A stretch of DNA of 64,000 nucleotides from Shimwellia blattae DSM 4481 = NBRC 105725 (GCF_000262305.1 NC_017910.1:1240001-1304000); one strand, 5' to 3'; numbered from the stretch's first letter, positions 43,392 to 51,921 are shown. Program-made: numbers and translations. The notes: generated by a model from the sequence alone, not told the origin.

Positions 43392-43943
43392 ATGAAACTG
43401 ATGTTTGCGGCGGATATTCACGGTTCGCTGCCGGCCACTGAGCAGGTGCTGGATATTTTTTCCCGCAGCCAGGCTCACTGGCTTATCGTGCTGGGCGATG
43501 TTCTGAACCACGGGCCGCGTAATGCGCTGCCTCCGGGATATGCCCCGGCACAGGTGGCAGAGCGTCTTAACCAGGTGGCCGGGAAGATTATTGCCGTGCG
43601 GGGCAACTGCGACAGCGAGGTTGACCAGATGCTGCTGCATTTCCCGCTGATGGCCCCCTGGCAGCAGGTATTACTGGATACCCGGCGGCTGTTTCTGACC
43701 CACGGGCACCTGTATGGACCGGATAATTTACCGCCGCTGAACCCCGGAGATGTGCTGGTCTCGGGCCACACACATATTCCGCTGGCAGAGCGGCGCGGTG
43801 AGGTCATTGTTTTTAACCCGGGCTCAGTCAGTATCCCTAAAGGTGGCTTTGCGGCCAGCTACGGCATGCTGGATGACGATGTTCTGACCGTTTATGGCCT
43901 GGCGGATGGCAAGGTTATTGCAGATATCGCTATTACCCCGTAA
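43392..43943 (+). CDS. yfcE: Metallophosphodiesterase YfcE
   Basis: A 183-residue calcineurin-like phosphodiesterase. Metal-binding motifs in order are DIHGS, GDVLNHGPRN, GNCDSEVD, THGHLYG and SGHTHIP. In E. coli it hydrolyses phosphodiesters with manganese; the natural substrate is unknown. The ATG at 43392 matches the family; the frame is open eight codons upstream. yfcD follows after 51 bases. Confidence 0.93.
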   Translation: MKLMFAADIHGSLPATEQVLDIFSRSQAHWLIVLGDVLNHGPRNALPPGYAPAQVAERLNQVAGKIIAVRGNCDSEVDQMLLHFPLMAPWQQVLLDTRRLFLTHGHLYGPDNLPPLNPGDVLVSGHTHIPLAERRGEVIVFNPGSVSIPKGGFAASYGMLDDDVLTVYGLADGKVIADIAITP

Positions 43944-43994
43944 CGTATAGCGGTTAACGCGCCGTAAGAGCGCTCACAAAATAAGGTTTTCCCG

Positions 43995-44555
43995 ATGGTG
44001 GAACAGCGTGAATTATCTGGCACGGAATGGGTTGATATTGTCAATGAAGACAATGAAGTAATTGCACAGGCAAGCCGGGAGCAGATGCGCGCCCAGCGGC
44101 TGCGTCATCGCGCCACATATATCGTTGTCCATGACGGTATGGGCAATATCCTGGTTCAGCGCCGCACTGAAACCAAAGATTTTCTACCCGGCATGCTGGA
44201 TGCCACCGCGGGTGGCGTAGTGCAGGCAGAAGAGGTGATGCTGGAGTCTGCCCGCCGCGAAGCGGAAGAGGAGCTGGGAATAGCAGGGGTGCCGTTTGCT
44301 GAACACGGCGCTTTTTACTTTGAAGACGCCAACTGCCGGGTGTGGGGTGGGCTGTTTAGCTGCGTATCCCACGGGCCTTTTGCCCTTCAGGAAGAAGAGA
44401 TCAGCGATGTTTGCTGGATGACCCCGGAAGAGATAACCGCCCGCTGTGACGAATTCACGCCAGATTCACTCAAGGCGCTCTCTTTGTGGCTGAAGCGCAA
44501 TACCGGCGCAGATGCCCCCTCTGCACCGGAAGCCACCGCAAAAGCCAAAAGCTAG
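43995..44555 (+). CDS. yfcD: Nudix hydrolase YfcD
   Basis: A 186-residue Nudix hydrolase similar to isopentenyl-diphosphate isomerase-like members. The Nudix box starts at GGVVQAEE and continues through ARREAEEELGI. The N-terminal part (EWVDIVNEDNEVIAQASR) is typical of YfcD. The C-terminal Ala/Lys tail is a little longer than in E. coli. Its TAG stop is inside a CTAG that also supplies the stop of the convergent regulator. Confidence 0.93.
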   Translation: MVEQRELSGTEWVDIVNEDNEVIAQASREQMRAQRLRHRATYIVVHDGMGNILVQRRTETKDFLPGMLDATAGGVVQAEEVMLESARREAEEELGIAGVPFAEHGAFYFEDANCRVWGGLFSCVSHGPFALQEEEISDVCWMTPEEITARCDEFTPDSLKALSLWLKRNTGADAPSAPEATAKAKS

Positions 44556-45571
44556 CAACTGCTCCGCAAGCGCAGCACAGGGGAGATAGCCCCTGTGCTC
44601 TGCCACGGCCTGCCGCTGAGCCGGGCCAGCAATGCTCTGGCCGCATCGATACCGATTTGCCGGTGAGGCACGGCGATTGTGGTGAGCGGTGGCTGACAAA
44701 CCCGGCTGACATCACTGTCGCCAAAGCCGACAATAGCCAGATCGTCCGGCACTTTGATATACCGGCGCTGGCATTCATACAGAGCGCCGCAGGCCAGCTC
44801 ATCAGAAACACACACCAGCGCGTCCATTTCAGGCCAGGCCAGTAACAGCTCCGGCAACTGGGCTGCTCCGGTAGAAAACAGCGGCGGGGCGGCCGCATTA
44901 ACGACCCGGTGCGGAGACATATGGTGGCGCAGCATGGCTTTATGCCAGCCCTGCAAATGTTGCTGAAAGAGCCACTGCTCCTGGCTGGCACACAGCAGAC
45001 CAATATTCTGATAGCCCCGGGACACCAGCAGGGTAGTCAGCTCAGACATCGCCGCGACATTGTCGATGCCAATATTCATATCAATGGGCTGATCCCGAAT
45101 GGCGCCAATCTCCATCACCGGGATGGCGGCATTTTCCAGCCAGTGACGCACCGTTGCGCTGTGATCCACACTCAGCATCACGGCAGCAGCAATATTGGAG
45201 GCCAGCAGAGTTTCCAGCAGCGCCTCTTCCTGATCCAGCCGGTGGCAGGATTCTGCCAGCATTATCTGGTACCCGGCGGGCTGAAGGATGTGCTGGAGCC
45301 CGGCAAACATTTCGGCACAGCCTGCTTCTGCCAGATTTGGCACCACCATGGCGATGGTCCAGGATGAGGCTGATGCCAGAGCGCTGGCGGCCAGATTCGG
45401 CATATAACCCAGGGCGGCAACAGCGGCGTTAATTTTCTCCCGCAGTTTACCGGAGACCTGCTCCGGGGTACGCAGCGCCCGGGATACCGTCATGGTGCCG
45501 ACCCCGGCCATTCTGGCAACATCTGCCAGAGTCACCTTACCTGTGCTGCGTCGCTTGCGGGTTACGGGCAT
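44552..45571 (-). CDS. LacI-family repressor (GntR/IdnR-like branch)
   Basis: A 339-residue LacI-type regulator. Residues about 12-35 form the helix-turn-helix (KVTLADVARMAGVGTMTVSR) with the hinge helix PNLAASALAS; the remaining part is the periplasmic-binding-like effector domain (DALVCVSDELACGAL). Its nearest known branch is GntR/IdnR by the TMTVSRALRTPEQVS pattern. It is divergent from the PTS-transketolase operon, and two perfect or near-perfect palindromes lie between them. Its effector is probably a sugar phosphate handled by those enzymes. Confidence 0.88.
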   Translation of the reverse strand: MPVTRKRRSTGKVTLADVARMAGVGTMTVSRALRTPEQVSGKLREKINAAVAALGYMPNLAASALASASSWTIAMVVPNLAEAGCAEMFAGLQHILQPAGYQIMLAESCHRLDQEEALLETLLASNIAAAVMLSVDHSATVRHWLENAAIPVMEIGAIRDQPIDMNIGIDNVAAMSELTTLLVSRGYQNIGLLCASQEQWLFQQHLQGWHKAMLRHHMSPHRVVNAAAPPLFSTGAAQLPELLLAWPEMDALVCVSDELACGALYECQRRYIKVPDDLAIVGFGDSDVSRVCQPPLTTIAVPHRQIGIDAARALLARLSGRPWQSTGAISPVLRLRSSC

Positions 45572-45672
45572 AACAGTTCCTGTGTTCTCATAGACTTAGT
45601 TGTTAACTTATCGCGTAATAACCAGTATACCCCCTAACGGTGCATTTGGCTGCGGCTTGTCTGAGGATGTAT

Positions 45673-45701
45673 TTGATAGCGCTATCACACTTTCTGATTA
45701 T
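45673..45701 (+). promoter_or_regulatory. Putative promoter of the PTS-transketolase operon
   Basis: TTGATA (45673-45678) and GATTAT (45696-45701) are spaced by 17 bases. The first operator covers the -35 and the second the start point, a typical repression layout. Confidence 0.5.
45674..45687. promoter_or_regulatory. LacI-type operator 1
   Basis: TGATAGCGCTATCA is a perfect 14-bp palindrome with the central CG expected for LacI-family sites. It overlaps the predicted -35 element. Confidence 0.82.
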
Positions 45702-45707
45702 GCGTTT

Positions 45708-45721
45708 TGATAGCGCTATCT
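45708..45721. promoter_or_regulatory. LacI-type operator 2
   Basis: TGATAGCGCTATCT repeats operator 1 with one base changed. Centre-to-centre distance is 34 bases, about three helical turns, which allows both dimers to bind on the same face. Confidence 0.82.
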
Positions 45722-45792
45722 TTGGGAGGTTAATCACGGTTTGAACTATCTGCCTTGCCTACAGTTTGAGCATCTTACTGAGGAGGTAAACG

Positions 45793-46236
45793 GTGCTGAA
45801 TCACTGGCTGAACGAGCAGACTATCTGTATCCGGGACCGGGTTGCTGACTGGCAACAGGCTCTGGTTATTGCGGCCAAACCGCTGCTGGCACAGGGGATT
45901 ATTCACGCAGATTATGTCCCGGCGATTATTCACCAGCATCATAAATTAGGGCCGTATTATGTTCTGGCGCCTGGTCTGGCTATGCCCCATGCACGCCCGG
46001 AGGAGGGTGCTCACGGGCAGGGACTCGCGCTACTGAAGCTACATCAGGGGGTTGCTTTTGGTGCCGGGGAGTTTGATCCGGTCAGCCTGATTATTATGCT
46101 GGCCGCGCCGGATGCCGACAGCCATATTGTCATGATTTCTTCCCTGGCTGAGTTATTTTCCTGCCCGGAGGATCTGGCAGCGTTGCATCAGGCGCAGACT
46201 CTTGCACAGATTAATAATATTATTTCTCGCTACTAA
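45793..46236 (+). CDS. PTS EIIA component (fructose/mannitol/ascorbate type)
   Basis: A 147-residue PTS EIIA type-2 domain. The phospho-accepting His is in GLAMPHARPEEG (residue about 68) and the structural His in the N-terminal half (IIHQHHKLG). It passes phosphate from HPr to the EIIB below. The start is GTG behind GAGGAGG. It is the first gene of the operon EIIA-EIIB-EIIC-transketolase N-transketolase C. Confidence 0.88.
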   Translation: MLNHWLNEQTICIRDRVADWQQALVIAAKPLLAQGIIHADYVPAIIHQHHKLGPYYVLAPGLAMPHARPEEGAHGQGLALLKLHQGVAFGAGEFDPVSLIIMLAAPDADSHIVMISSLAELFSCPEDLAALHQAQTLAQINNIISRY

Positions 46237-46329
46237 TCGTATTATTTCAGGGTAAATAACGTTCACACCGGATATCTGTAATTTGTGAGGTAGTAAATTT
46301 ATTAACTGACTGTCTTAAAGGTGGCAATA

Positions 46330-46602
46330 ATGAAAATTATGGCAATTTGTGGATCGGGTCTTGGCAGTAGTTTTTTAGTTGAAATGAATATTAAAAAAGT
46401 GCTTAAAAAAATGGGCGTTGAAGCCGAAGTGGAACATGCGGATCTTTCCTGTGCCATGCCGGGGGCGGCAGACTTGTTTGTGATGGCAAAAGATATTGCC
46501 ACCAGCGCAAGTGTGGCGTCAGAACAGCTACTTGTTATTGATAATATTATTGATATCAATGAGCTTGAAGAGAAGCTGCGCGGCTATTTTTCTGCCCGCT
46601 AA
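46330..46602 (+). CDS. PTS EIIB component (ascorbate/galactitol type)
   Basis: A 90-residue EIIB with the phosphocysteine loop MAICGSGLGSSFLVEM (Cys about residue 7). It resembles UlaB and related proteins. I take the ATG at 46330 behind AAAGGTGG; a GTG at 46321 also opens the frame. It sits between EIIA and EIIC. Confidence 0.85.
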   Translation: MKIMAICGSGLGSSFLVEMNIKKVLKKMGVEAEVEHADLSCAMPGAADLFVMAKDIATSASVASEQLLVIDNIIDINELEEKLRGYFSAR

Positions 46603-46646
46603 CCCTGAAAATCACCTGCCTGAGCAGGATCAGTAGCGAGGTAGAT

Positions 46647-48017
46647 ATGCTTATCCTTGATACACTTAATTTCGTGGTTGATATTCTTAAGGTGCCATCC
46701 GTACTGGTCGGGCTTATTGCGTTGATTGGCCTTGTTGCCCAGAAAAAGCCCTTTTCTGATGTAGTAAAAGGCACTATTAAAACTATTCTCGGGTTTATTG
46801 TTCTCGGTGGCGGGGCAAGTGTTCTTGTCGGATCACTGAACCCGCTTGGCGGTATGTTTGAACATGCATTTACTATTCAGGGAATTATTCCTAATAATGA
46901 AGCGATCGTTTCTATTGCGCTGGAGAAATATGGCGCGTCAACGGCGCTGATTATGGCATTCGGTATGGTGGCGAATATTATTGTCGCGCGCTTTACCCGG
47001 CTTAAATATATCTTTCTTACCGGGCACCATACGTTCTATATGGCCTGTATGATCGGGGTGATTCTGACCGTTGCTGGCTTTGACGGTGCCGGGCTGGTCT
47101 TTACCGGTTCGTTGATTCTCGGGCTGGTGATGGCTGCATTTCCGGCGCTGGCCCAGCGCTATATGAAAAAAATTACCGGCAGTGACGATATTGCCTTCGG
47201 CCACTTCGGAACACTAGGCTATATCCTGGCGGGCTGGCTTGGCAGCCTGTGTGGTAAAAACTCCCGCTCTACCGAGGAGATGAACCTGCCGAAAAATCTC
47301 AGCTTTCTGCGCGACAGCGCCATTTCGATTTCGCTGACCATGATGGTGATTTACCTGATTATGGCCGTTAGCGCGGGGCGCGAATATGTGGAAACTCAGC
47401 TAAGCGGGGAGCAGAACTTCCTGGTCTACGCCATTATTCAGGCCATCACATTTGCAGCCGGTGTTTTTATTATCCTCCAGGGGGTGCGCCTGATCCTTGC
47501 CGAGATTGTGCCTGCGTTTACCGGGTTTTCTGAAAAGCTGGTGCCCAGTGCCCGTCCGGCGCTGGACTGTCCGGTGGTCTACCCCTATGCGCCGAATGCG
47601 GTGTTGATCGGTTTTTTGTTCAGCTTCCTGGGCGGGATTGTGGGTCTGTTCCTGCTTGGTCAGATGAAGCTGGTGCTGATCCTCCCCGGGGTGGTGCCGC
47701 ACTTTTTCACCGGTGCGACTGCGGGGGTCTTTGGTAATGCGACCGGCGGGCGACGCGGGGCGATGATCGGCGCTTTTGCTAACGGGTTATTGATAACCTT
47801 CCTGCCGGTGTTGCTGTTGCCAGTGCTCGGGGCGCTGGGGTTTGCTAACACCACTTTCTCTGATGCGGATTTTGGGGTTATCGGCATTCTTCTGGGGAAC
47901 CTGGCCCGTTACCTTTCGCCCTGGGCTATCACGGCGCTGGTGGTGGGGGTTTTTGCTCTGCTGGTTGTGCGCAACGCGGCGGCTGCATCTAAAGCGACCA
48001 CAGGAGCTAAACCATGA
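46647..48017 (+). CDS. PTS EIIC component (UlaA/ascorbate family)
   Basis: A 456-residue membrane transporter with about eleven helices of the UlaA (SgaT) family. The conserved TGHHTFYMACM segment and the TGATAGVFGNATGGRRGAM block are visible. It moves a sugar acid or pentitol-like substrate, which I cannot name, with phosphorylation by EIIA and EIIB. The stop overlaps the transketolase ATG (ATGA). Confidence 0.87.
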   Translation: MLILDTLNFVVDILKVPSVLVGLIALIGLVAQKKPFSDVVKGTIKTILGFIVLGGGASVLVGSLNPLGGMFEHAFTIQGIIPNNEAIVSIALEKYGASTALIMAFGMVANIIVARFTRLKYIFLTGHHTFYMACMIGVILTVAGFDGAGLVFTGSLILGLVMAAFPALAQRYMKKITGSDDIAFGHFGTLGYILAGWLGSLCGKNSRSTEEMNLPKNLSFLRDSAISISLTMMVIYLIMAVSAGREYVETQLSGEQNFLVYAIIQAITFAAGVFIILQGVRLILAEIVPAFTGFSEKLVPSARPALDCPVVYPYAPNAVLIGFLFSFLGGIVGLFLLGQMKLVLILPGVVPHFFTGATAGVFGNATGGRRGAMIGAFANGLLITFLPVLLLPVLGALGFANTTFSDADFGVIGILLGNLARYLSPWAITALVVGVFALLVVRNAAAASKATTGAKP

Positions 48018-48844
48018 GCCTTGCACAGTTAACCGGCTTTGCCCGGGAGATCCGGATATCTACGCTGAAATCGCTGCTTCACCTCGGGTTCGGTCATTTC
48101 GGCGGCTGTATGTCGGTAGTGGAGACCCTGGCCGTCCTGTATGGTCAGGTGATGCGCATCGATCCCCGGGATCCACAGTGGCCCGGGCGCGATTATTTTG
48201 TCTTGTCTAAAGGCCATGCCGGGCCTGCGCTGTACAGCGCTCTGGCACTGAAGGGGTATTTCCCGCCCGCCATGCTAAATACGCTCAACCAGAACGGAAC
48301 CCGGTTGCCCAGCCACCCGGACCGGTTGCTGACCCCCGGGGTGGATGCGACAACGGGCTCACTGGGCCAGGGTGTTTCCATTGCCGGAGGGCTGGCGCTG
48401 GCCCATAAGCTGGCCGGGCGGGCGAACCGGGTATTCTGTATTACCGGTGACGGCGAGCTTAATGAAGGCCAGTGCTGGGAGGCATTTCAGTTTATTGCCC
48501 ACCACCGGCTGAATAATTTGCTGCTTTTTGTGGACTGGAACAAACAGCAACTGGACGGGGCGACTGAGCAGATTATCCGTCCGTTCTCTCTTGCTGAGAA
48601 ATTCGCAGCGTTTGGTTTTGAGGCCACTACCGTAAAAGGTGACGATATCGCCGGGATCCTGGCGCTGGCATCACCACGCCAGGAAGGGGAGGACCGGCCG
48701 CGGGTGGTCATTCTCGATACGGTAAAAGGCCAGGGGGTGCCGTGGCTGGAACAACTGAGCAATTCCCACCATTTGCGGCTTGACGGGCAGATGAAGCAAT
48801 GCCTCATGGCAAGCATCGAACAACTGGAGGCCCACCATGATTAA
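48014..48844 (+). CDS. Split transketolase, N-terminal subunit
   Basis: A 276-residue protein equal to the thiamine-diphosphate binding half of transketolase. The TPP motif begins at GDGELNEGQCWEAF and ends at the VDWNKQQ about 25 residues on; His residues for the active site are in SKGHAGPALY and PSHPDR. It works with the protein encoded by the next gene, whose ATG lies 8 bases before this stop. A PTS product converted by a transketolase is a pattern I recall from a Salmonella cluster near pta. Confidence 0.9.
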   Translation: MSLAQLTGFAREIRISTLKSLLHLGFGHFGGCMSVVETLAVLYGQVMRIDPRDPQWPGRDYFVLSKGHAGPALYSALALKGYFPPAMLNTLNQNGTRLPSHPDRLLTPGVDATTGSLGQGVSIAGGLALAHKLAGRANRVFCITGDGELNEGQCWEAFQFIAHHRLNNLLLFVDWNKQQLDGATEQIIRPFSLAEKFAAFGFEATTVKGDDIAGILALASPRQEGEDRPRVVILDTVKGQGVPWLEQLSNSHHLRLDGQMKQCLMASIEQLEAHHD

Positions 48845-49790
48845 GACAGTCGCCCCCGGGGGCACCGATGCCATAGAGATGCGTAACGTGTATGCCGGGT
48901 TTATTGCCCGGCAAATTGAGGACGACCACCGTATTATCGCCCTTGAAGTGGATCTGATGAGTTCAATGGCCATGGATAGCGTGCAGCAGCGCTATCCGGA
49001 GCAGGTGATCAACTGTGGCATTATGGAGGCCAGTGTTATCGGTACTGCGGCAGGGCTGGCGCTGGCCGGTTACCGGCCATTTGTCCATACCTTCAGTGCG
49101 TTTGCCAGCCGGCGATGTTTTGATCAGTTGTTTATGTCGCTGGATTATCAGCGTAATAACGTCAAAGTTATCGCCTCTGATGCAGGAGTAACCGCCTGCC
49201 ATAACGGCGGCACGCATATGTCATTTGAGGATATGGGCATTGTGCGCGGGCTGGCCCATGCGGTGGTGATGGAGATGACCGACGCGGTGATGTTTCGCGC
49301 CATCCTGCACCAGCTTGTGTCTCTTGAGGGGTTTTACTGGGTACGCACCATCCGCAAACAGGCGGCGTCTGTCTATGCCCCCGGTAGCGACTTTACCATC
49401 GGCAAGGGCAACGTGGTGCGGGATGGCGATAACATCACTCTGATTGCCTGCGGGATCATGGTAAAAGAGGCGCTGGAGGCCGCAGAGCAACTGGCCCGCG
49501 AGGGGATTAGTGCGGCAGTTATCGATATGTTTACCCTCAAGCCTGTCGACCAGGCGCTGATTGTGCAGTACGCACAAAAAACCGGCCGGATAGTCACCTG
49601 TGAAAACCACAGTATCTGTAACGGGCTGGGATCGGCGGTGGCTGAAGTGCTGGTGGAGCATTGCCCGGTACCGGTGCGCCGGGTTGGGGTGAAAGGTCGC
49701 TATGGTCAGGTGGGCACCCAGCCATTCCTGCAGGAGACGTATGGCCTCACCGCCCGGGATATTTACCAGGCTGCACGCAGCCTGCTTTAA
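48837..49790 (+). CDS. Split transketolase, C-terminal subunit
   Basis: A 317-residue partner with the pyrimidine-binding and C-terminal transketolase domains. The catalytic Glu is in NCGIMEASVIGTAAGLAL; the CENHSICNGLGSA motif is conserved. The pair transfers two-carbon units between sugar phosphates, probably on the PTS product. Only 10 bases separate its end from the convergent MarR-type gene; no terminator is seen there. Confidence 0.9.
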   Translation: MIKTVAPGGTDAIEMRNVYAGFIARQIEDDHRIIALEVDLMSSMAMDSVQQRYPEQVINCGIMEASVIGTAAGLALAGYRPFVHTFSAFASRRCFDQLFMSLDYQRNNVKVIASDAGVTACHNGGTHMSFEDMGIVRGLAHAVVMEMTDAVMFRAILHQLVSLEGFYWVRTIRKQAASVYAPGSDFTIGKGNVVRDGDNITLIACGIMVKEALEAAEQLAREGISAAVIDMFTLKPVDQALIVQYAQKTGRIVTCENHSICNGLGSAVAEVLVEHCPVPVRRVGVKGRYGQVGTQPFLQETYGLTARDIYQAARSLL

Positions 49791-49800
49791 CCCCCACAGG

Positions 49801-50346
49801 TTAGCGGGCAAACTCCCGGCAGATCTGGCGGCTGTTTTCTGCTGTCAGCGGATCACCGGTAAGCCCGCAGTGGCGCTGACCATCCTGCTGCTGGTGAAAC
49901 CGGCAGTAGCGACACTCACCGTAAATCCGCTCTCCCTGCTGTTGCTGAATGTCACGCAGCAGCAGCTGTAGCTGGTGCTCCAGCTCGGCACCGCCTGCGG
50001 GGAGCCGTGGCTGGGCCTGCGCCAGGGATGAGGCATCCAGCGCGCTGGCAAGCGCCTGACGCGCCTGCGGAGTTGGCACCAGGCGCACCAGGCGCTTGTC
50101 CCGGGGATCGCCATGTTTTTCCAGCCAGCCGTTACGCTCCAGGCGCCCCAGTGACTGGGATATAGTGCCTTTCGTCAGTCCCAGATACCCGGCAACAGCT
50201 CCCGGGGTGTTGGAATAGTCGTTGCAGCGGCTCAGATAGTAGAGGATCTGGATCTGAACGGCCGGTAATGCCTTAAGTTGCGGGTTGCGGTAGAAGGCCA
50301 TCATTTGCAGATTTGCCAGCCGCTCCAGGGTATCAAACAGGGTCAT
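49801..50346 (-). CDS. MarR-type regulator with a C-terminal four-cysteine motif
   Basis: A 181-residue protein. Residues about 1-100 form a winged helix of MarR type (LLYYLSRC, NTPGAVAGYLGLTKGTISQS, HGDPRDKRLVRLVP). The extra C-terminal part holds Cys145, Cys148, Cys160 and Cys176 (C-x2-C-x11-C-x15-C), a pattern suited to a zinc or iron-sulfur site or a thiol switch. I start at the ATG at 50346 behind GGAGGTGG. It is divergent from a small CPVC protein, and two similar palindromes lie in the shared region. The regulator probably controls both genes in response to redox state, but this is inference. Confidence 0.8.
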   Translation of the reverse strand: MTLFDTLERLANLQMMAFYRNPQLKALPAVQIQILYYLSRCNDYSNTPGAVAGYLGLTKGTISQSLGRLERNGWLEKHGDPRDKRLVRLVPTPQARQALASALDASSLAQAQPRLPAGGAELEHQLQLLLRDIQQQQGERIYGECRYCRFHQQQDGQRHCGLTGDPLTAENSRQICREFAR

Positions 50347-50368
50347 ATGCCACCTCCAGCACCAGATA

Positions 50369-50383
50369 GTATCGACTCGAAAC
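50369..50383. promoter_or_regulatory. MarR-type operator near the regulator gene
   Basis: GTATCGACTCGAAAC is a 15-bp dyad with one mismatch, of the form GTATCGA-x-TCGATAC. It lies 22 bases before the regulator start. Confidence 0.65.
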
Positions 50384-50387
50384 AATA

Positions 50388-50416
50388 TTGCCAAGTGGCG
50401 AAAGATCCTTTACGGT
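50388..50416 (+). promoter_or_regulatory. Putative promoter of the CPVC protein gene
   Basis: TTGCCA (50388-50393) and TACGGT (50411-50416) are spaced by 17 bases; the start point would fall on the operator at 50423. Confidence 0.4.
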
Positions 50417-50422
50417 GATTTC

Positions 50423-50439
50423 GGTATCGATTCGATACC
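50423..50439. promoter_or_regulatory. MarR-type operator near the CPVC gene
   Basis: GGTATCGATTCGATACC is a perfect 17-bp palindrome around a central T. It sits 20 bases before the start codon of the CPVC gene and matches the operator at 50369-50383. Confidence 0.75.
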
Positions 50440-50459
50440 TTTTTCATGGAGAAAATATA

Positions 50460-50690
50460 ATGAGTAAAGTGACTTTCTATCATGCAGGTTGTCCGGTTTG
50501 TGTCGGGGCGGAGCAGGCGCTGCTCGGGCTGATTGATCCCCGCCACCCGGTTGAGGTTGTCCACCTGGGGGAAAAACCGGACCAGGTCGCACAGGCGGCC
50601 GCTGCCGGTGTGAAAAGTGTTCCGGCGCTGGTGGTGGATGGCGAAGTGCTGCACGTTAACTTCGGGGCGAGCCTGGCGGATTTACAGTAA
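50460..50690 (+). CDS. Small thioredoxin/glutaredoxin-like protein (CPVC)
   Basis: A 76-residue protein with the redox motif C11-P-V-C14 after a beta strand and a cis-proline in VKSVPALVVDGE. This is the minimal thioredoxin fold without signal peptide, so it acts in the cytoplasm. It may reduce disulfides or serve as partner of the adjacent MarR-type regulator. The ATG at 50460 lies behind GGAGAAA. A terminator follows. Confidence 0.85.
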   Translation: MSKVTFYHAGCPVCVGAEQALLGLIDPRHPVEVVHLGEKPDQVAQAAAAGVKSVPALVVDGEVLHVNFGASLADLQ

Positions 50691-50724
50691 GGCGTTCTGG
50701 CTGTAGAGAGCCCTCGCTGAAAAC

Positions 50725-50755
50725 AAAGGCCACCGCATGCGGTGGCCTTTTCTGT
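50725..50755 (+). terminator. Terminator after the CPVC gene
   Basis: AAAGGCCACCGC / GCGGTGGCCTTT with loop AT is followed by TCTGTTTCT. The symmetric A- and T-rich flanks allow it to act on both convergent genes. Confidence 0.85.
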
Positions 50756-50773
50756 TTCTGTGGGGCAGGGCAA

Positions 50774-51886
50774 TTACAGGGAGGCAATCACCCGGCGCAG
50801 CAGGCGGATACGCGGCTCAATGGAGGCAATCTCCAGGTATTCCGCCGGGCTGTGGAACCCGGCACCTACCGGGCCAAACCCGTCGAGGGTCGGGATCCCG
50901 AGTGCGGCGGTGTGGTTGGCGTCGCTGCCGCCACCCACGGCCTGCCAGGTGACCGGCACGCCTTCCTGCTGGCCCGCCTGCTCAACCAGTGCCATCAGCC
51001 CCTGAGTATCGGCGCTGGCCGCCATAGCCGGTTTGTGGTTAACGGGTTTCAGGGTAGTGGTGACCTCGTCAAGGAACCCCTGCTGGCACAGGGCGCTGAG
51101 CTGGCTATTGACGCGCTGGTATTCGTTATTATCCCAGAAGCGCACATCCAGCTCCGCCGTGGCGCTGTCCGGAACCACGTTCGCCGCACTGCCGCCGCTG
51201 ACAACGCCAATATTCAGCGTGGTGCCCAGCTCCGGGTTGCCCAGCGCATTAATGGCGAGCACCGCCTGCGCCAGAGCGGTAATGGCCGAGCGGCCTTTTT
51301 CCGGCTCGTTGCCCGCGTGGGCCGCCACGCCGGAAAAGTGCAGATGGTAACCGGCCATTCCCTTACGGGCCTTGACCAGGGAGCCGTCTGCCCGGGCCGC
51401 TTCACACACCAGGACCACCCGGGAGCGCTTTGCCAGCTCGCCGATCCACTGGTGGGAGTGTACGGAGCCGGTCTCTTCATCAGGGTTCATGGCCACCGCA
51501 ATGGACAACCGCTGCTGGTGCTCCGGGGCAAGGCCGCGAATGGCCCACAGAATATTCAGCAGGCCGCTTTTCATATCGGAAACGCCGGGCCCGTATGCCC
51601 GGGTGTCATCCTGGCTGAAAGGGCGCTGAGCCACGGTGCCTTCCGGGAACACCGTATCCAGGTGGCCGACGAGCAGCACATCATACTGGCTGGCCCCGGG
51701 TTTATTGGTGACCAGCAGCCCCGGGCCTGCCTGGGGGCCCAGATCGACCTTATCAACCTGCCAGCCCTGCTCGCGCCACAGCCCGGCCATGATCCCGGCA
51801 ACTTCCGCGACCCCGGCAAGCGTATGGGTGCCACAGTCTACATTGACCAGCTGGCGCAGTTCGGCGAAATAGTGGTTCAGATCCAT
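50774..51886 (-). CDS. M20-family metallopeptidase (glutamate carboxypeptidase-like)
   Basis: A 370-residue M20 enzyme. Zinc ligands are in LLVGHLDTVFPEG and in GPGVSDMKSGLLN; the catalytic Glu pair is in NPDEETGSVHS, further ligands in VLVCEAARADG and the C-terminal GAGFHSPAEYLE. A dimerisation domain lies in the middle. It removes a C-terminal residue from a peptide or hydrolyses a folate-like or acyl-amino substrate that I cannot name. It lies 35 bases after yjiG-like in one operon with the two membrane proteins, which suggests use of imported peptides. Confidence 0.85.
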   Translation of the reverse strand: MDLNHYFAELRQLVNVDCGTHTLAGVAEVAGIMAGLWREQGWQVDKVDLGPQAGPGLLVTNKPGASQYDVLLVGHLDTVFPEGTVAQRPFSQDDTRAYGPGVSDMKSGLLNILWAIRGLAPEHQQRLSIAVAMNPDEETGSVHSHQWIGELAKRSRVVLVCEAARADGSLVKARKGMAGYHLHFSGVAAHAGNEPEKGRSAITALAQAVLAINALGNPELGTTLNIGVVSGGSAANVVPDSATAELDVRFWDNNEYQRVNSQLSALCQQGFLDEVTTTLKPVNHKPAMAASADTQGLMALVEQAGQQEGVPVTWQAVGGGSDANHTAALGIPTLDGFGPVGAGFHSPAEYLEIASIEPRIRLLRRVIASL

Positions 51887-51921
51887 GAGTTGTTCCTTGT
51901 AATGTTCAGTGAGTCCGCGGT

